This document shows, piece by piece, positions 8,243 to 16,569 of a stretch of 64,000 bases of DNA (positions within the stretch are counted from its first letter, which is position 1; each line of letters starts with the position of its first letter). The notes beneath the pieces are model-generated. The model was given only the letters and a program-made list of their open reading frames with translations, had not been told where the DNA came from and made no database searches. Where the stretch lies: NCBI RefSeq assembly GCF_004011505.1, contig NZ_SAUN01000001.1, positions 9,885,501 to 9,949,500 on the forward strand, in the 5' to 3' direction. This DNA comes from Nonomuraea polychroma. GTDB taxonomy: Bacteria > Actinomycetota > Actinomycetes > Streptosporangiales > Streptosporangiaceae. Made by a program: the position numbers and the translations under genes.

Positions 8243-9046
8243 GTGACCGGATTTCCGCTTCCAGCCGAGCTTGCCGCGCGGGCCAGGGAGATTCTCGCCG
8301 GACGGGTGGAGCCGGTGCCCACACGGGACGCCGCCACGGTGGTGATTCTCAGGGATGGGGTCGAGGTCTATCTGCTGCGGCGTAAGTCGACCATGGCCTT
8401 CGCGGCGGGTGCGTACGTCTTCCCCGGCGGGTCGGTGGACGCCCGCGACACCGACCAGGCCGTGGCGTGGGCCGGGCCGTCGCCCGCGGAGTGGGGCACG
8501 GTGTTCCACGCGAGCGAGCGGGTCGCGCGCGGCCTGGTCTGCGCGGCCGTACGGGAGACGTTCGAGGAATCCGGCGTGCTGCTGGCCGGACCAGGCCCGG
8601 ACTCCGTGGTCGCGGACACGACGGGGGACGACTGGGAGGCCGACCGGCTGGCGCTGATCGACCGGAGCCTGGCCTTCGCCGACTTCCTGGCCAGGCGCGG
8701 CCTGGTGCTCCGGTCGGACCTGCTCAAGCCCTGGGCGCACTGGATCACGCCGGAGATCGAGCAACGGCGCTTCGACACCCGGTTCTTCGTCGCCGTGTTG
8801 CCCGAGGGCCAGCGCACCCGCGACGTCGGCGGCGAGGCCGACCAGGTCGCGTGGCGGCGCCCGGCCGAGGCGATCGAGTCGGCGCACCGGGGGGAGATCT
8901 TCCTGATGCCGCCGACGTACCACACGCTGTCCGAGTTGTCGGGGTACGACAGCGTGGCCGGCGTCCTGGCCGCGCACCGGGAGATCGTGACCATCATGCC
9001 GCGGGCCGTGGAGATCGAGGGCGAGATGCGGCTGGTGACAACATGA
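8243..9046 (+). CDS. NUDIX hydrolase, NUDT19-like
   Basis: A 267-residue NUDIX protein. The start GTG 8243 has a strong ribosome site (AAGGAGG). The Nudix motif is split as in NUDT7/NUDT19 relatives: FPGGSVD near residue 56, then after an insertion VRETFEESGVLL near residue 100. Relatives hydrolyse CoA or acyl-CoA derivatives; substrate here is inferred from that resemblance only. Its stop overlaps the start of the MBL-fold gene (ATGA). Confidence 0.87.
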   Translation: MTGFPLPAELAARAREILAGRVEPVPTRDAATVVILRDGVEVYLLRRKSTMAFAAGAYVFPGGSVDARDTDQAVAWAGPSPAEWGTVFHASERVARGLVCAAVRETFEESGVLLAGPGPDSVVADTTGDDWEADRLALIDRSLAFADFLARRGLVLRSDLLKPWAHWITPEIEQRRFDTRFFVAVLPEGQRTRDVGGEADQVAWRRPAEAIESAHRGEIFLMPPTYHTLSELSGYDSVAGVLAAHREIVTIMPRAVEIEGEMRLVTT

Positions 9047-9834
9047 GCGGCCTGCATATTCCGCTGGACACGCCCGACGGCTCGCGTACGGAGCACGCCG
9101 AGAACCTGCTCGCCCCCAACCCGTCGATCATGACGCTCGACGGCACCAACACGTGGGTGATCGGCGCCGGCGAAGAGGTGATCGTCGTCGACCCCGGGCC
9201 GGACGACGACCGGCACCTGCGCCGCGTCCGTGACCACCTGGTAGGCCGCCGCGTCACCCAGATCCTGCTGACCCATGGGCACTTCGACCACAGCGGCGGC
9301 GCCAAGAGCTTCGCCGGGATGGTGCACGCCCCCGTACGCGCCCTGGACCCGCGCCACCGGCTCGGCGACGAGGGCCTGGCGGACGGCGACGTGGTGACCG
9401 TGGCCGGCCTGGAGATCCACGTGTACGGCACCCCGGGCCACTCGTTCGACTCGCTGTGCTTCTGGCTGCCCGCCGACCGGGCCATGCTGACCGGCGACAC
9501 GGTGCTCGGCCGGGGCACCACGATCATCGCCCAGGACGGCGGCCTGGCCGACTACCTGCGCAGCCTCGACCGGCTCAGGGCGGCGGCGGAGGGCCTGGAG
9601 GCGCAGGCGCTGCTGCCCGGGCACGGCCCCGTGCTCCCGGACCCGATCGGGGCGCTGGACGGCTATATCGCGCACCGGCGCGAGCGGCTCGACCAGATCA
9701 GGGCGGCGCAGGCACAGGGCGCGCGCACGCCGCGCGAGATCGTCCGCATCGTGTACGCCGACGTCGACAGGTCACTCTGGGCGGCCGCCGAGATGTCGGT
9801 GCGGGCGCAGCTGGACTATCTGGAGCGGTTGTAG
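9043..9834 (+). CDS. MBL-fold metallohydrolase (LACTB2-like)
   Basis: A 263-residue metallo-beta-lactamase-fold protein. Metal ligands are visible in THGHFDHSGG (HxHxDH), GTPGHSFDS, TGDTVLG and PGHGPV. The C-terminal helical segment with RRERLDQI and PREIV is typical of the LACTB2/Rv3677c group, which includes endoribonucleases. It overlaps the NUDIX gene by 4 bases and converges with crp, their 3' ends overlapping by 19 bases. Confidence 0.88.
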   Translation: MSGLHIPLDTPDGSRTEHAENLLAPNPSIMTLDGTNTWVIGAGEEVIVVDPGPDDDRHLRRVRDHLVGRRVTQILLTHGHFDHSGGAKSFAGMVHAPVRALDPRHRLGDEGLADGDVVTVAGLEIHVYGTPGHSFDSLCFWLPADRAMLTGDTVLGRGTTIIAQDGGLADYLRSLDRLRAAAEGLEAQALLPGHGPVLPDPIGALDGYIAHRRERLDQIRAAQAQGARTPREIVRIVYADVDRSLWAAAEMSVRAQLDYLERL

Positions 9835-10496
9835 AGCCGGTCCATGTCCAGGATGACCACGGCCTTGGCCTCGATGCGCAGCCAGCCGCGCTGGGCGAAG
9901 TCGGCAAGGGCCTTGTTGACCGTCTCCCGGGAGGCGCCCACGAGCTGGGCCAGCTCCTCCTGGGTGAGGTCGTGGTGCACCCGCAGGCCGTCCTCGGTCC
10001 TGGTGCCGAACCGCTCGGCCAGGTCGAGCAGCTGCTTGGCCACCCGTCCTGGCACATCGGTGAACACCAGGTCGGCCAGCACGTCGTTGGTGCGGCGCAG
10101 CCGCTGCGCGAGCGCGCGCAGCAGGTGCAGCGCCACCTCGGGACGGCCGGTCAGCCACGGGCGCAGATCGTCGTGGCCGAGGCCTGCCAGCCGCACCTCG
10201 GTCAGCGCCGTCGCCGTGGCCGTGCGCGGCCGCGGGTCGAACAACGACAACTCGCCGAACATCTCGCTCGGCCCGAGCACGCTCAGCAGGTTTTCCCTGC
10301 CGTCGGGCGCGGTGCGGGAAAGCTTGATCTTGCCTTCGAGCACGACGTAGAGCCGGTCGCCGGTCTCGTTCTCGTGGAAGAGCGTCTGTCCCTTGGACAG
10401 CTGGACTTCGGTGATGCTGGTGCGCAGCGCCGCGGCGCTCTCGCGGTCCAGCGCGGCGAACAGGGGGGCCTTGCCCAGCACATCTTCGGTGTTCAC
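9816..10496 (-). CDS. crp: Crp/Fnr-family transcriptional regulator
   Basis: A 226-residue regulator from GTG 10496, with GAGGAGG a few bases upstream deciding the start. The cyclic-nucleotide domain has GQTLFHENETGDRLYVVLEGK and FGELSLFD plus RTATATA, matching the cAMP-binding Arg-Thr region. A helix-turn-helix follows (LTQEELAQLVGASRETVNK). Context (MBL upstream, nth downstream) is that of Mtb CRP and Streptomyces Crp, a global regulator of development and metabolism. cAMP dependence is inferred. Confidence 0.93.
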   Translation of the reverse strand: MNTEDVLGKAPLFAALDRESAAALRTSITEVQLSKGQTLFHENETGDRLYVVLEGKIKLSRTAPDGRENLLSVLGPSEMFGELSLFDPRPRTATATALTEVRLAGLGHDDLRPWLTGRPEVALHLLRALAQRLRRTNDVLADLVFTDVPGRVAKQLLDLAERFGTRTEDGLRVHHDLTQEELAQLVGASRETVNKALADFAQRGWLRIEAKAVVILDMDRLYNRSR

Positions 10497-10623
10497 TCTG
10501 CCTCCTCTGCTGCCATTGTGACTCACCCCACTCGAAGCGGCACACACAGGCTATGGGAATGCCGGAGTGTTCTGGTTCGTAACGATGAGCCGTATCCAGG
10601 GGAAAACTACCGGAAGCCCCTGG

Positions 10624-11097
10624 TTAGGAGGCGAGCAGGTCGTCGACAGAGGCCACGGCCGCCGCCACGGTGTGGCCGAGGAGGACGCGCAGCAGGTCCG
10701 CGGCCCTCGGGCGGGCCGCCGCGTCGGGATGGCGGCATTGCTCGACCGCGATGCGCAACGCGGGAGGCAGGACCGCGCGATCGCCGTCCTGGACGCCGGT
10801 CGCGGCGAACACCACGAGGTCGGCCCAGGCCCGTACGTCCTCCGCCACCGAACCGCCCGCGGTCGGATGCCGGCCGATGAGCACCTGACCGCGCGTGCCG
10901 AGCGCCACGCTCTCTGGGGTGAGCCGCAGCCCGGACGTGCCGCGTCCGTGCAGCCTGGCCAGGGCGGCGGCGCAGGCGATGGCGAGGCGGTGCAGCGCCT
11001 GCCCGCGCAACGGTCCCGAGTGCCGAACGAAGTCCGCAAGCGCCGCGCCCTGACCGCTCATGGCCACCGCCTCCCGTGTCGCCAGGTTGTACGTCAT
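10624..11097 (-). CDS. Kinase C-lobe-like protein (pseudokinase fragment)
   Basis: A 157-residue protein resembling only part of a bacterial Ser/Thr kinase. [20 protein letters not shown] aligns with the HxxGxxHRDLKPxN catalytic loop, but the catalytic Asp and Lys are replaced; [15 protein letters not shown] resembles the DVYALGVLLFELLTG region, and [21 protein letters not shown] the end of the C-lobe. No glycine-rich loop or N-lobe is present. It is probably not catalytic. The start may be ATG 11097 or the internal ATG at 11061. It is divergent from nth. Confidence 0.65.
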   Translation of the reverse strand: MTYNLATREAVAMSGQGAALADFVRHSGPLRGQALHRLAIACAAALARLHGRGTSGLRLTPESVALGTRGQVLIGRHPTAGGSVAEDVRAWADLVVFAATGVQDGDRAVLPPALRIAVEQCRHPDAAARPRAADLLRVLLGHTVAAAVASVDDLLAS

Positions 11098-11140
11098 CGA
11101 GGCGGTCCAGGGTTCAAACCTTTATGGCTACCCTTGCGGC

Positions 11141-11863
11141 ATGGCGACGAACCCGGCGGGGCGCAAGCCGGAGACCCAGCTGGCACTGGTGCGGCGGGCG
11201 CGCAAGATGAACCGCATCCTCGCGGAGACGTACCCGGACGCGCACTGCGAGCTCGACTTCCGCAACCCCCTCGAGCTGCTGGTCGCGACGATCCTCTCCG
11301 CGCAGTGCACGGACAAGCGGGTCAACATGGTGACCCCCATCCTCTTCGCGAAATATCCGACGGCCGAGGATTACGCCGCTGCGGACCGGTCCGACGTGGA
11401 GGAGATCATCCGCTCGACCGGATTCTTCCGCGCGAAGACCAACAGCATCATCGGCATGGCGCAGGCCATCTGCGAGCGGCACGGCGGCGAGGTGCCGGGC
11501 AAGCTGAAGGACCTGGTCAAGCTGCCTGGGGTGGGCCGCAAGACCGCCAATGTGGTGCTGGGCAACGCGTTCGGCGTGCCGGGGCTCACGGTCGACACGC
11601 ACTTCCAGCGGCTGGTGCGCCGCTTCGGCTGGACCGAGGAGACCGACCCGGTCAAGATCGAGCATGTCGTGGGCGAGTTGCTGCCCAAGCGGGAGTGGAC
11701 GATCTTCTCGCACCGGGTGATCTGGCACGGCCGCCGCATCTGCCATGCCCGGCGCCCGGCCTGCGGCGTCTGCCCGCTGACCGCCCTCTGCCCCTCGTAC
11801 GGCACCGGCCCCACCGCGGCCGCCGAGGCCCAGAAGCTCGTCAGACCCGGCCCCTTCTCCTGA
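11141..11863 (+). CDS. nth: Endonuclease III
   Basis: A 240-residue DNA glycosylase/AP lyase of base excision repair. The helix-hairpin-helix [12 protein letters not shown] carries the catalytic Lys, followed by VDTHFQRL with the catalytic Asp. The C-terminal iron-sulfur cluster is formed by C-x6-C-x2-C-x5-C ([17 protein letters not shown]). ATG 11141 gives the usual N-terminus; the frame is open 81 bases further upstream, without homology. The neighbourhood is conserved from crp to marP. Confidence 0.96.
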   Translation: MATNPAGRKPETQLALVRRARKMNRILAETYPDAHCELDFRNPLELLVATILSAQCTDKRVNMVTPILFAKYPTAEDYAAADRSDVEEIIRSTGFFRAKTNSIIGMAQAICERHGGEVPGKLKDLVKLPGVGRKTANVVLGNAFGVPGLTVDTHFQRLVRRFGWTEETDPVKIEHVVGELLPKREWTIFSHRVIWHGRRICHARRPACGVCPLTALCPSYGTGPTAAAEAQKLVRPGPFS

Positions 11864-11980
11864 CCGACGGAGAACCCACCGGCGCAGCGGCGCCCCTGTA
11901 CGTCCTCAAGGGGACCTCGGCCGAAGTGTGGTGGTGTAGGGGTGGGGAAGTGACGGAAGCCCCGGCGTGTTGGAGGATGC

Positions 11981-12622
11981 GTGACCCAAGTGCCCGACTG
12001 GCTCCACAGACTGGCGGCGCAAGCGCAGCAGACCCAAGTCCCCCGATACATGCGACCCCCCGCCGGGCGCGGGCGGGCCGCGGCGGTGCTGATGTTGTTC
12101 GGAGAGGGGCCGCACGGGCCTGACGTGCTGCTCATCCAGCGCAGCACGCGCGGCCGCAGGCACGCGGGCCAGCCCGCCTTCCCCGGCGGCGGCGTGGACC
12201 CGGACGACGGCGGCCCGATCGAGGCGGCTCTGCGCGAGGCGGAGGAGGAGACCGGGGTCGACCCGCGCGGGGTCGACGTGTTGTGCACGTTGTCGGAGCT
12301 CTACCTCAATCACAGCGACAACCGGGTCACGCCGGTGATCGCATGGTGGCGTGAGCCGTCGGCGGTGCACGCGGCCTCACCCGATGAGGTCGACTCCGTG
12401 GAGCGGGTGCCGATCGCCGAGCTGGTCGACCCGGACAACCGGATCATGTTGCGGCACCCCAGCGGCATGGCGGGACCGGCGTTCCGGGTACGGGGCATGC
12501 TGGTGTGGGGGTTCACGGCGATGATCCTGGACTCGGTGCTACGCGAGGCGGGGCTCGAAAGGCCGTGGGATTCCTCGCGGATCGAGGAACTGCCTCCTGA
12601 CGTGGTCAAGCTAGCGCGCTGA
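11981..12622 (+). CDS. CoA pyrophosphatase-type NUDIX hydrolase
   Basis: A 213-residue protein from GTG 11981 with GGAGG upstream. It contains the UPF0035 signature (RSTRGRRHAGQPAFPGGGVD) running into the Nudix box EAALREAEEETGVD near residue 90, as in CoA diphosphatases that release phosphopantetheine. It sits directly before marP in other actinomycetes, sometimes with a thioredoxin-like gene that is absent here. Its 3' end overlaps the convergent HEAT-repeat gene by 12 bases. Confidence 0.9.
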   Translation: MTQVPDWLHRLAAQAQQTQVPRYMRPPAGRGRAAAVLMLFGEGPHGPDVLLIQRSTRGRRHAGQPAFPGGGVDPDDGGPIEAALREAEEETGVDPRGVDVLCTLSELYLNHSDNRVTPVIAWWREPSAVHAASPDEVDSVERVPIAELVDPDNRIMLRHPSGMAGPAFRVRGMLVWGFTAMILDSVLREAGLERPWDSSRIEELPPDVVKLAR

Positions 12623-13123
12623 CCGGAGCGTCACGCCCAGGGAGGCCCAACCCGCCACGTCGGCATCGCTGTCGTCGGCCAGCATGCGCAGCGCGTCCAG
12701 GCCCGCCGGGTCCGGCGGGTCGCCGAGCACGTGTTGCAGCGCGTACGCGGCGCCGTACCTGACCCTGGCGTCGTCGTGGCCGGCCAGGTCGATCACGGAC
12801 GGCAGCGAGCGCGGGTCGCCCAGATGGCCGAACGCGATCAGCACCGAGTAGAGCACCATGGCGTCGTCCTCGCTGGCGGCCAGGTAACGCAGCACCGGCA
12901 GCGTACGGTCCACGAACGGCCCCAACATCCCCATGATGTCCACCCCGAGCAGCCGCTCGGGCACGATCTCGGAGGCGCACAACCGCCGCGCCTCGATGAA
13001 GGACTCCAGATCGCCGCGCTGACGCAGCACGGAGATGACGTGCCAGCGCAGCGGGCCGTCGGGATCGCTGTCCCGTAGAGCTGCGTCGATCAGATCGCGC
13101 ACTGTTCCCTCGGCCGGCGGCAT
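12611..13123 (-). CDS. HEAT-repeat protein
   Basis: About 170 residues from ATG 13123 (a TTG at 13132 is also possible). Repeated helical pairs such as MVLYSVLIAFGHLGDPRSLPSV and RVRYGAAYALQHVLGDP fit HEAT/PBS-lyase repeats. No catalytic motif was seen, so a scaffolding or binding role is likely. It is divergent from marP with about 80 bases between starts. Confidence 0.75.
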   Translation of the reverse strand: MPPAEGTVRDLIDAALRDSDPDGPLRWHVISVLRQRGDLESFIEARRLCASEIVPERLLGVDIMGMLGPFVDRTLPVLRYLAASEDDAMVLYSVLIAFGHLGDPRSLPSVIDLAGHDDARVRYGAAYALQHVLGDPPDPAGLDALRMLADDSDADVAGWASLGVTLRSAR

Positions 13124-13203
13124 ACCGCTCAAGGTAGCCAGGGGTGACGCCGTCCTGGCGGAAGACGTGCACGCTTGACCGTATCGCTGGCTACCTTTGA
13201 AGC

Positions 13204-14394
13204 GTGCGCGGTGATCTGCTTGACCTCATCTTGATCGGCCTCATGATCGCCTTCGGCATATCGGGATATCGCCAAGGCTTCATCATCGGGGTCATGAGCT
13301 TCGTGGGGTTCGCCGGCGGAGCCGTGCTGGGTGTGTTCATCGCGCCGCCCATCTCCAAGGCCGTCGTGGACGGTGACACGCCGCAGGCACTGCTGGCGAT
13401 CGTGATCGTGTTCCTGTCCGCCACCATCGGCCAGTTCGCCTCCTCGACCATCGGCGCCGTCGTACGCAGCCACGTCACGTGGGAGCCCGCGAAGATGGCC
13501 GACGCGGTCGGCGGCACCTTCGCCAGCGCGCTGTCCGTGCTGGTCTTCGCCTGGCTGATCGGCTCGCTGATCATCTCCACGGCCTTCACCCCGCTCGTCG
13601 ACCAGGTCAAGAACTCCGCGCTGCTCACCACGGTCGACGACGCGATCCCGCAGGCGGCACGCAACTGGCAGCAGCCGTTCAAGAAGTTCATCGACCGCTC
13701 GGAGTTCCCGCCCGTCTTCGACGCCATCGGCGCGGGCACGCTGATCGACGTGCCGCCGCCGGACCAGAGCGTGTTCCAGGGCAACCGGCTCAACCGGGCC
13801 CGTCGGGCGATCGTCAAGGTGCAGGGCAACGCGGAGAGCTGCAACAAGCACATCGAGGGCACGGGCTTCGTCTACGCCGCCGGCCGGATCATGACCAACG
13901 CGCACGTGGTCGCGGGCGTGACCAGGGACCTGCAGGTGATCGACCACAACAACGTCCGGCACGCGGCCACGGTCGTCCGCTACAACCCGCGCCGCGACAT
14001 CGCCGTGCTCTACGTACCGGGGCTGGACCTGCCGCAGCTCACCTTCGACGGCGAGGGCAGCCGGGGTGACGGCGCGATCATCGCCGGCTTCCCGAAGGGC
14101 AAGGGCTTCACCGCCGTACCGGCCAGGATCGGCGGCCGGCTCGACGCCGAAGGGCCCGACATCTACCGGGAGAACACCGTCACCCGCAAGGTGTACGCGA
14201 TCCGCGGCGAGGTGCTGCCCGGCAACTCGGGCGGCCCTCTGCTCACCCCTGACGGCCGCGTCTACGGCGTGATCTTCGCCGCGGCGATCAACGAGGCCGA
14301 GACCGGCTACGTCCTGACGGCCGAGGAGGTCGCCCCGGACGCCTCCGCCGGCCGCAACGACACCACGCCGGCCAGCACGCAGGAGTGCGACTAG
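13204..14394 (+). CDS. marP: MarP-type periplasmic serine protease
   Basis: A 396-residue membrane protease starting at GTG 13204. Four N-terminal CvpA-like membrane segments (about residues 5-130) are followed by an extracytoplasmic chymotrypsin-like domain. The catalytic triad is visible as His in TNAHVVAG, Asp in RRDIAVLYV and Ser in PGNSGGPL. In M. tuberculosis this protease processes a peptidoglycan hydrolase and is needed for acid resistance. Two cysteines, in ESCNKH and the C-terminal QECD, may form a disulfide. Same context as Rv3671c. Confidence 0.93.
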   Translation: MRGDLLDLILIGLMIAFGISGYRQGFIIGVMSFVGFAGGAVLGVFIAPPISKAVVDGDTPQALLAIVIVFLSATIGQFASSTIGAVVRSHVTWEPAKMADAVGGTFASALSVLVFAWLIGSLIISTAFTPLVDQVKNSALLTTVDDAIPQAARNWQQPFKKFIDRSEFPPVFDAIGAGTLIDVPPPDQSVFQGNRLNRARRAIVKVQGNAESCNKHIEGTGFVYAAGRIMTNAHVVAGVTRDLQVIDHNNVRHAATVVRYNPRRDIAVLYVPGLDLPQLTFDGEGSRGDGAIIAGFPKGKGFTAVPARIGGRLDAEGPDIYRENTVTRKVYAIRGEVLPGNSGGPLLTPDGRVYGVIFAAAINEAETGYVLTAEEVAPDASAGRNDTTPASTQECD

Positions 14395-14423
14395 GTCGCC
14401 AGACGACGGCACTCCCTCGCCGG

Positions 14424-14867
14424 TCAGCTGGGGAGCTTCTCCAGGATCAAGGCGATCGCCGCGTCCGCGTCGCTGTCGTGGCTCAGGTGAGAGGCGGCCT
14501 TGCCCACCGCGTCGTACGCGCCCCCGTACGCCTGCGCCTTGGCCGCGCCGCGGCTGAAGAGCGTCACGGCGCCGCGCCCGTTCCCGCGCTGCAGGTGCGT
14601 CAGCCCGACGCAGATCTGCGCCAGGCCCTGCCACAGGTCGCGCTCCTCGTCGGGGGCACACTTCCAGCGGCCCTCGAACACCTCGTGCGCGTTGAACGGC
14701 AGCCCTTCGCTCAGGAACCTGCGGCCGTCGGCCAGAGCCTGCTCGGTCGTGGGCGCGTAGTCGTCGGGAACCCTGGCCACGCCGGGCGAGCCGTAGGGGA
14801 GCGGCCTGCCGAACGCGTCACGCGGTCTGGCGTTGCGCGGCCTGCCCTCGGGATCGCGGTCTCTCAT
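14424..14867 (-). CDS. DUF309 domain protein
   Basis: A 147-residue protein with the DUF309 core: GLPFNAHEVFEGRW, then DLWQGLAQICVGLTHLQRGN. The motif His-Glu-x-x-Glu could bind metal, but no activity is known. Its ATG overlaps the stop of the epoxide hydrolase gene by 4 bases, so it is the last gene of the three-gene operon 16205-14424. Confidence 0.87.
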   Translation of the reverse strand: MRDRDPEGRPRNARPRDAFGRPLPYGSPGVARVPDDYAPTTEQALADGRRFLSEGLPFNAHEVFEGRWKCAPDEERDLWQGLAQICVGLTHLQRGNGRGAVTLFSRGAAKAQAYGGAYDAVGKAASHLSHDSDADAAIALILEKLPS

Positions 14868-15784
14868 CGGTCGGGCTCCGGGTCGGCCAGCCAGCCCAGC
14901 AGCTCGGTGTCGAACACGTCAGGGATCTCCTCATGGGGGAAGTGGCCCGCTCCTTCGAGCAGCCGCCACCGGTACGGGGCCGCCACGTAGCGGCTCGAGC
15001 CCTGGGCCGTACGCGGCAGGACCCTCGGGTCGAGCGCGCCGTGCAGGTGCAACGTGGGCGCCTCGACCTCGGTGCGCATGGCGCGGGCGTAGCGGCGGCC
15101 GTCGGGACGCAGCTGTGAGCGGCCGAACCAGCGGTGGTACTCCAGCGCGCAGTGCGCCACGGCCGGGATCCTGAACGCCTCACGGTAGGTGCGCGCCTCC
15201 TCGGGCTCCGGCCAGCCGGGCCGCGACCATTCGTCGAGGAACCGCCCGACCATCGCCCCTTCGCGGCGCCTCAGCCGGTGCTCCGGCAGCAGCGGCAGCT
15301 GGAAACCCAGCGCCTGGGCACTGGCCTTGAGCTGGCCGAACGGGTCGGTCAGCAGGGCGCTGCGCAGCCGCAGCGGATGCGGCGAGGACACGATGACCAG
15401 CCGTCGCACGCTCTTGGGGTCGAGCGCGGCCATCGTCCAGGCCAGCAGCCCGCCCCAGTCGTGCCCGACCACGATCGCCCCGGTCTCACCCAGGGCCCGG
15501 ATCAGGCCGGCCGCGTCGGCGGCCAGCGTGGGCAGGTCGTAGCCGCGCGGCGGCTTGTCGCTGCCGCCGTAACCGCGGAGATCGGCCGCGACCGCCCGGT
15601 ATCCGGCCTGCGCCAGGGAGGCGAGCTGGTGTCGCCAGGTCCACCAGAACTGCGGGAACCCGTGCAGCAGCAGGACCAGCGGTCCCTCGCCGGCCTCGAC
15701 GACGTGGAAGCGGGTGCCGCCCGCGTGCACCGTGCGGTGCGTCCACGGCCCGGGGATCTGGACGACCGACTCGTCAGGTGCCAT
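14864..15784 (-). CDS. Alpha/beta hydrolase, epoxide hydrolase family
   Basis: A 306-residue hydrolase. It has HGFPQFWWTWR (oxyanion HGFP), nucleophile Asp in VGHDWGG, acid Asp in HGALDPRV and base His in EGAGHFPHEE, the epoxide hydrolase triad. Position next to marP and the holin-like gene matches EphE of M. tuberculosis. The start is ATG 15784 or GTG 15787, overlapping the upstream gene's 3' end. The natural substrate is unknown. Confidence 0.9.
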   Translation of the reverse strand: MAPDESVVQIPGPWTHRTVHAGGTRFHVVEAGEGPLVLLLHGFPQFWWTWRHQLASLAQAGYRAVAADLRGYGGSDKPPRGYDLPTLAADAAGLIRALGETGAIVVGHDWGGLLAWTMAALDPKSVRRLVIVSSPHPLRLRSALLTDPFGQLKASAQALGFQLPLLPEHRLRRREGAMVGRFLDEWSRPGWPEPEEARTYREAFRIPAVAHCALEYHRWFGRSQLRPDGRRYARAMRTEVEAPTLHLHGALDPRVLPRTAQGSSRYVAAPYRWRLLEGAGHFPHEEIPDVFDTELLGWLADPEPDR

Positions 15785-16205
15785 CACGGGTCACCGGCTC
15801 GGGGCGTACGGCGGGGAGGTGCTCATCGGGAGAGGCGATCTCCTTCAGGTCCTTGATCGACCTGGCGGTGCGCTTCATCCCGGCCAGACCCTTGAGCCGC
15901 CGGTACCCGAAGAACGCGGCGGCACCCGCGCCCGCCAGGTAAACCACGGTCACGATGAGGAAGGCCAGCCAGTTGGGCAGCCACTGGGCGAGCACGTAGG
16001 CGATGGTGAACGAGGCGAGGATCAGACACAGATGCGCGCTGAACGCGGCCGCGGCGAACAGGGCCCCCGCCATGCCGACCCGCTTGGCGTCGAACCTGAA
16101 CTCGGCCTTGGCCAGCTCGATCTCCGAGCGGACCAGGTCCGAGATGTGACTGCTCGCCTGGGCGACCAGGGAGCCCAGGGATTCTTCCTCGGGAGTCTGC
16201 GGCAT
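15774..16205 (-). CDS. Holin-X-like membrane protein
   Basis: A 143-residue protein with an amphipathic N-terminus (LVAQASSHISDLVRSEIELAKAE) and two adjacent membrane segments (about 48-75 and 80-102), ending in a charged tail. This is the layout of the actinobacterial Holin-X/phage-holin superfamily III domain (PF07332). These are housekeeping envelope proteins despite the name. It is the first gene of the operon with epoxide hydrolase and DUF309. Confidence 0.83.
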   Translation of the reverse strand: MPQTPEEESLGSLVAQASSHISDLVRSEIELAKAEFRFDAKRVGMAGALFAAAAFSAHLCLILASFTIAYVLAQWLPNWLAFLIVTVVYLAGAGAAAFFGYRRLKGLAGMKRTARSIKDLKEIASPDEHLPAVRPEPVTRDGT

Positions 16206-16521
16206 GAACGTCTCCTATCGAGGCCTGGTGGCCGTGTCAATCATCATCCAGCGCATTGCGACGCTCGCGTAGCCGAACGTGCTGCCTATCGCCGCGATGT
16301 CCCGGCGGTGGAGCCTCCTTAGACTCCCAGATCTACCCGATCGGAGAAGATAACGCCCAGGCCGGGGTCGTGCGGTTCCGCCCCCTCGACGGAGCGCGTT
16401 CGCCACCTGGGGCCTTGGCACGACCCCTTCCGCTGCAATGCCTCGCCCTTCCATGCCTCACCACGAGCACGTCCGCGGCAACCCGTCGGTCGGCGAGGCT
16501 GGGAGGAGCGCCCCACGAGAA
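16206..16521. other. Intergenic region upstream of the holin-like operon
   Basis: These 316 bases separate the holin-like gene start from the acs terminator. No open frame with coding character was recognised. The promoter of the 16205-14424 operon must lie here. Confidence 0.4.
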
Positions 16522-16553
16522 GGCGCATGTCCCGATTTTTCGGGACATGCGCC
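16522..16553 (-). terminator. acs transcription terminator
   Basis: A perfect 14-bp stem, GGCGCATGTCCCGA (16522-16535) and TCGGGACATGCGCC (16540-16553), with a TTTT/AAAA loop, begins 17 bases beyond the acs stop codon. On the minus strand it is followed by TTCTC. A strong intrinsic terminator. Confidence 0.88.
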
Positions 16554-16569
16554 GTTCTGTGGAGTGACG

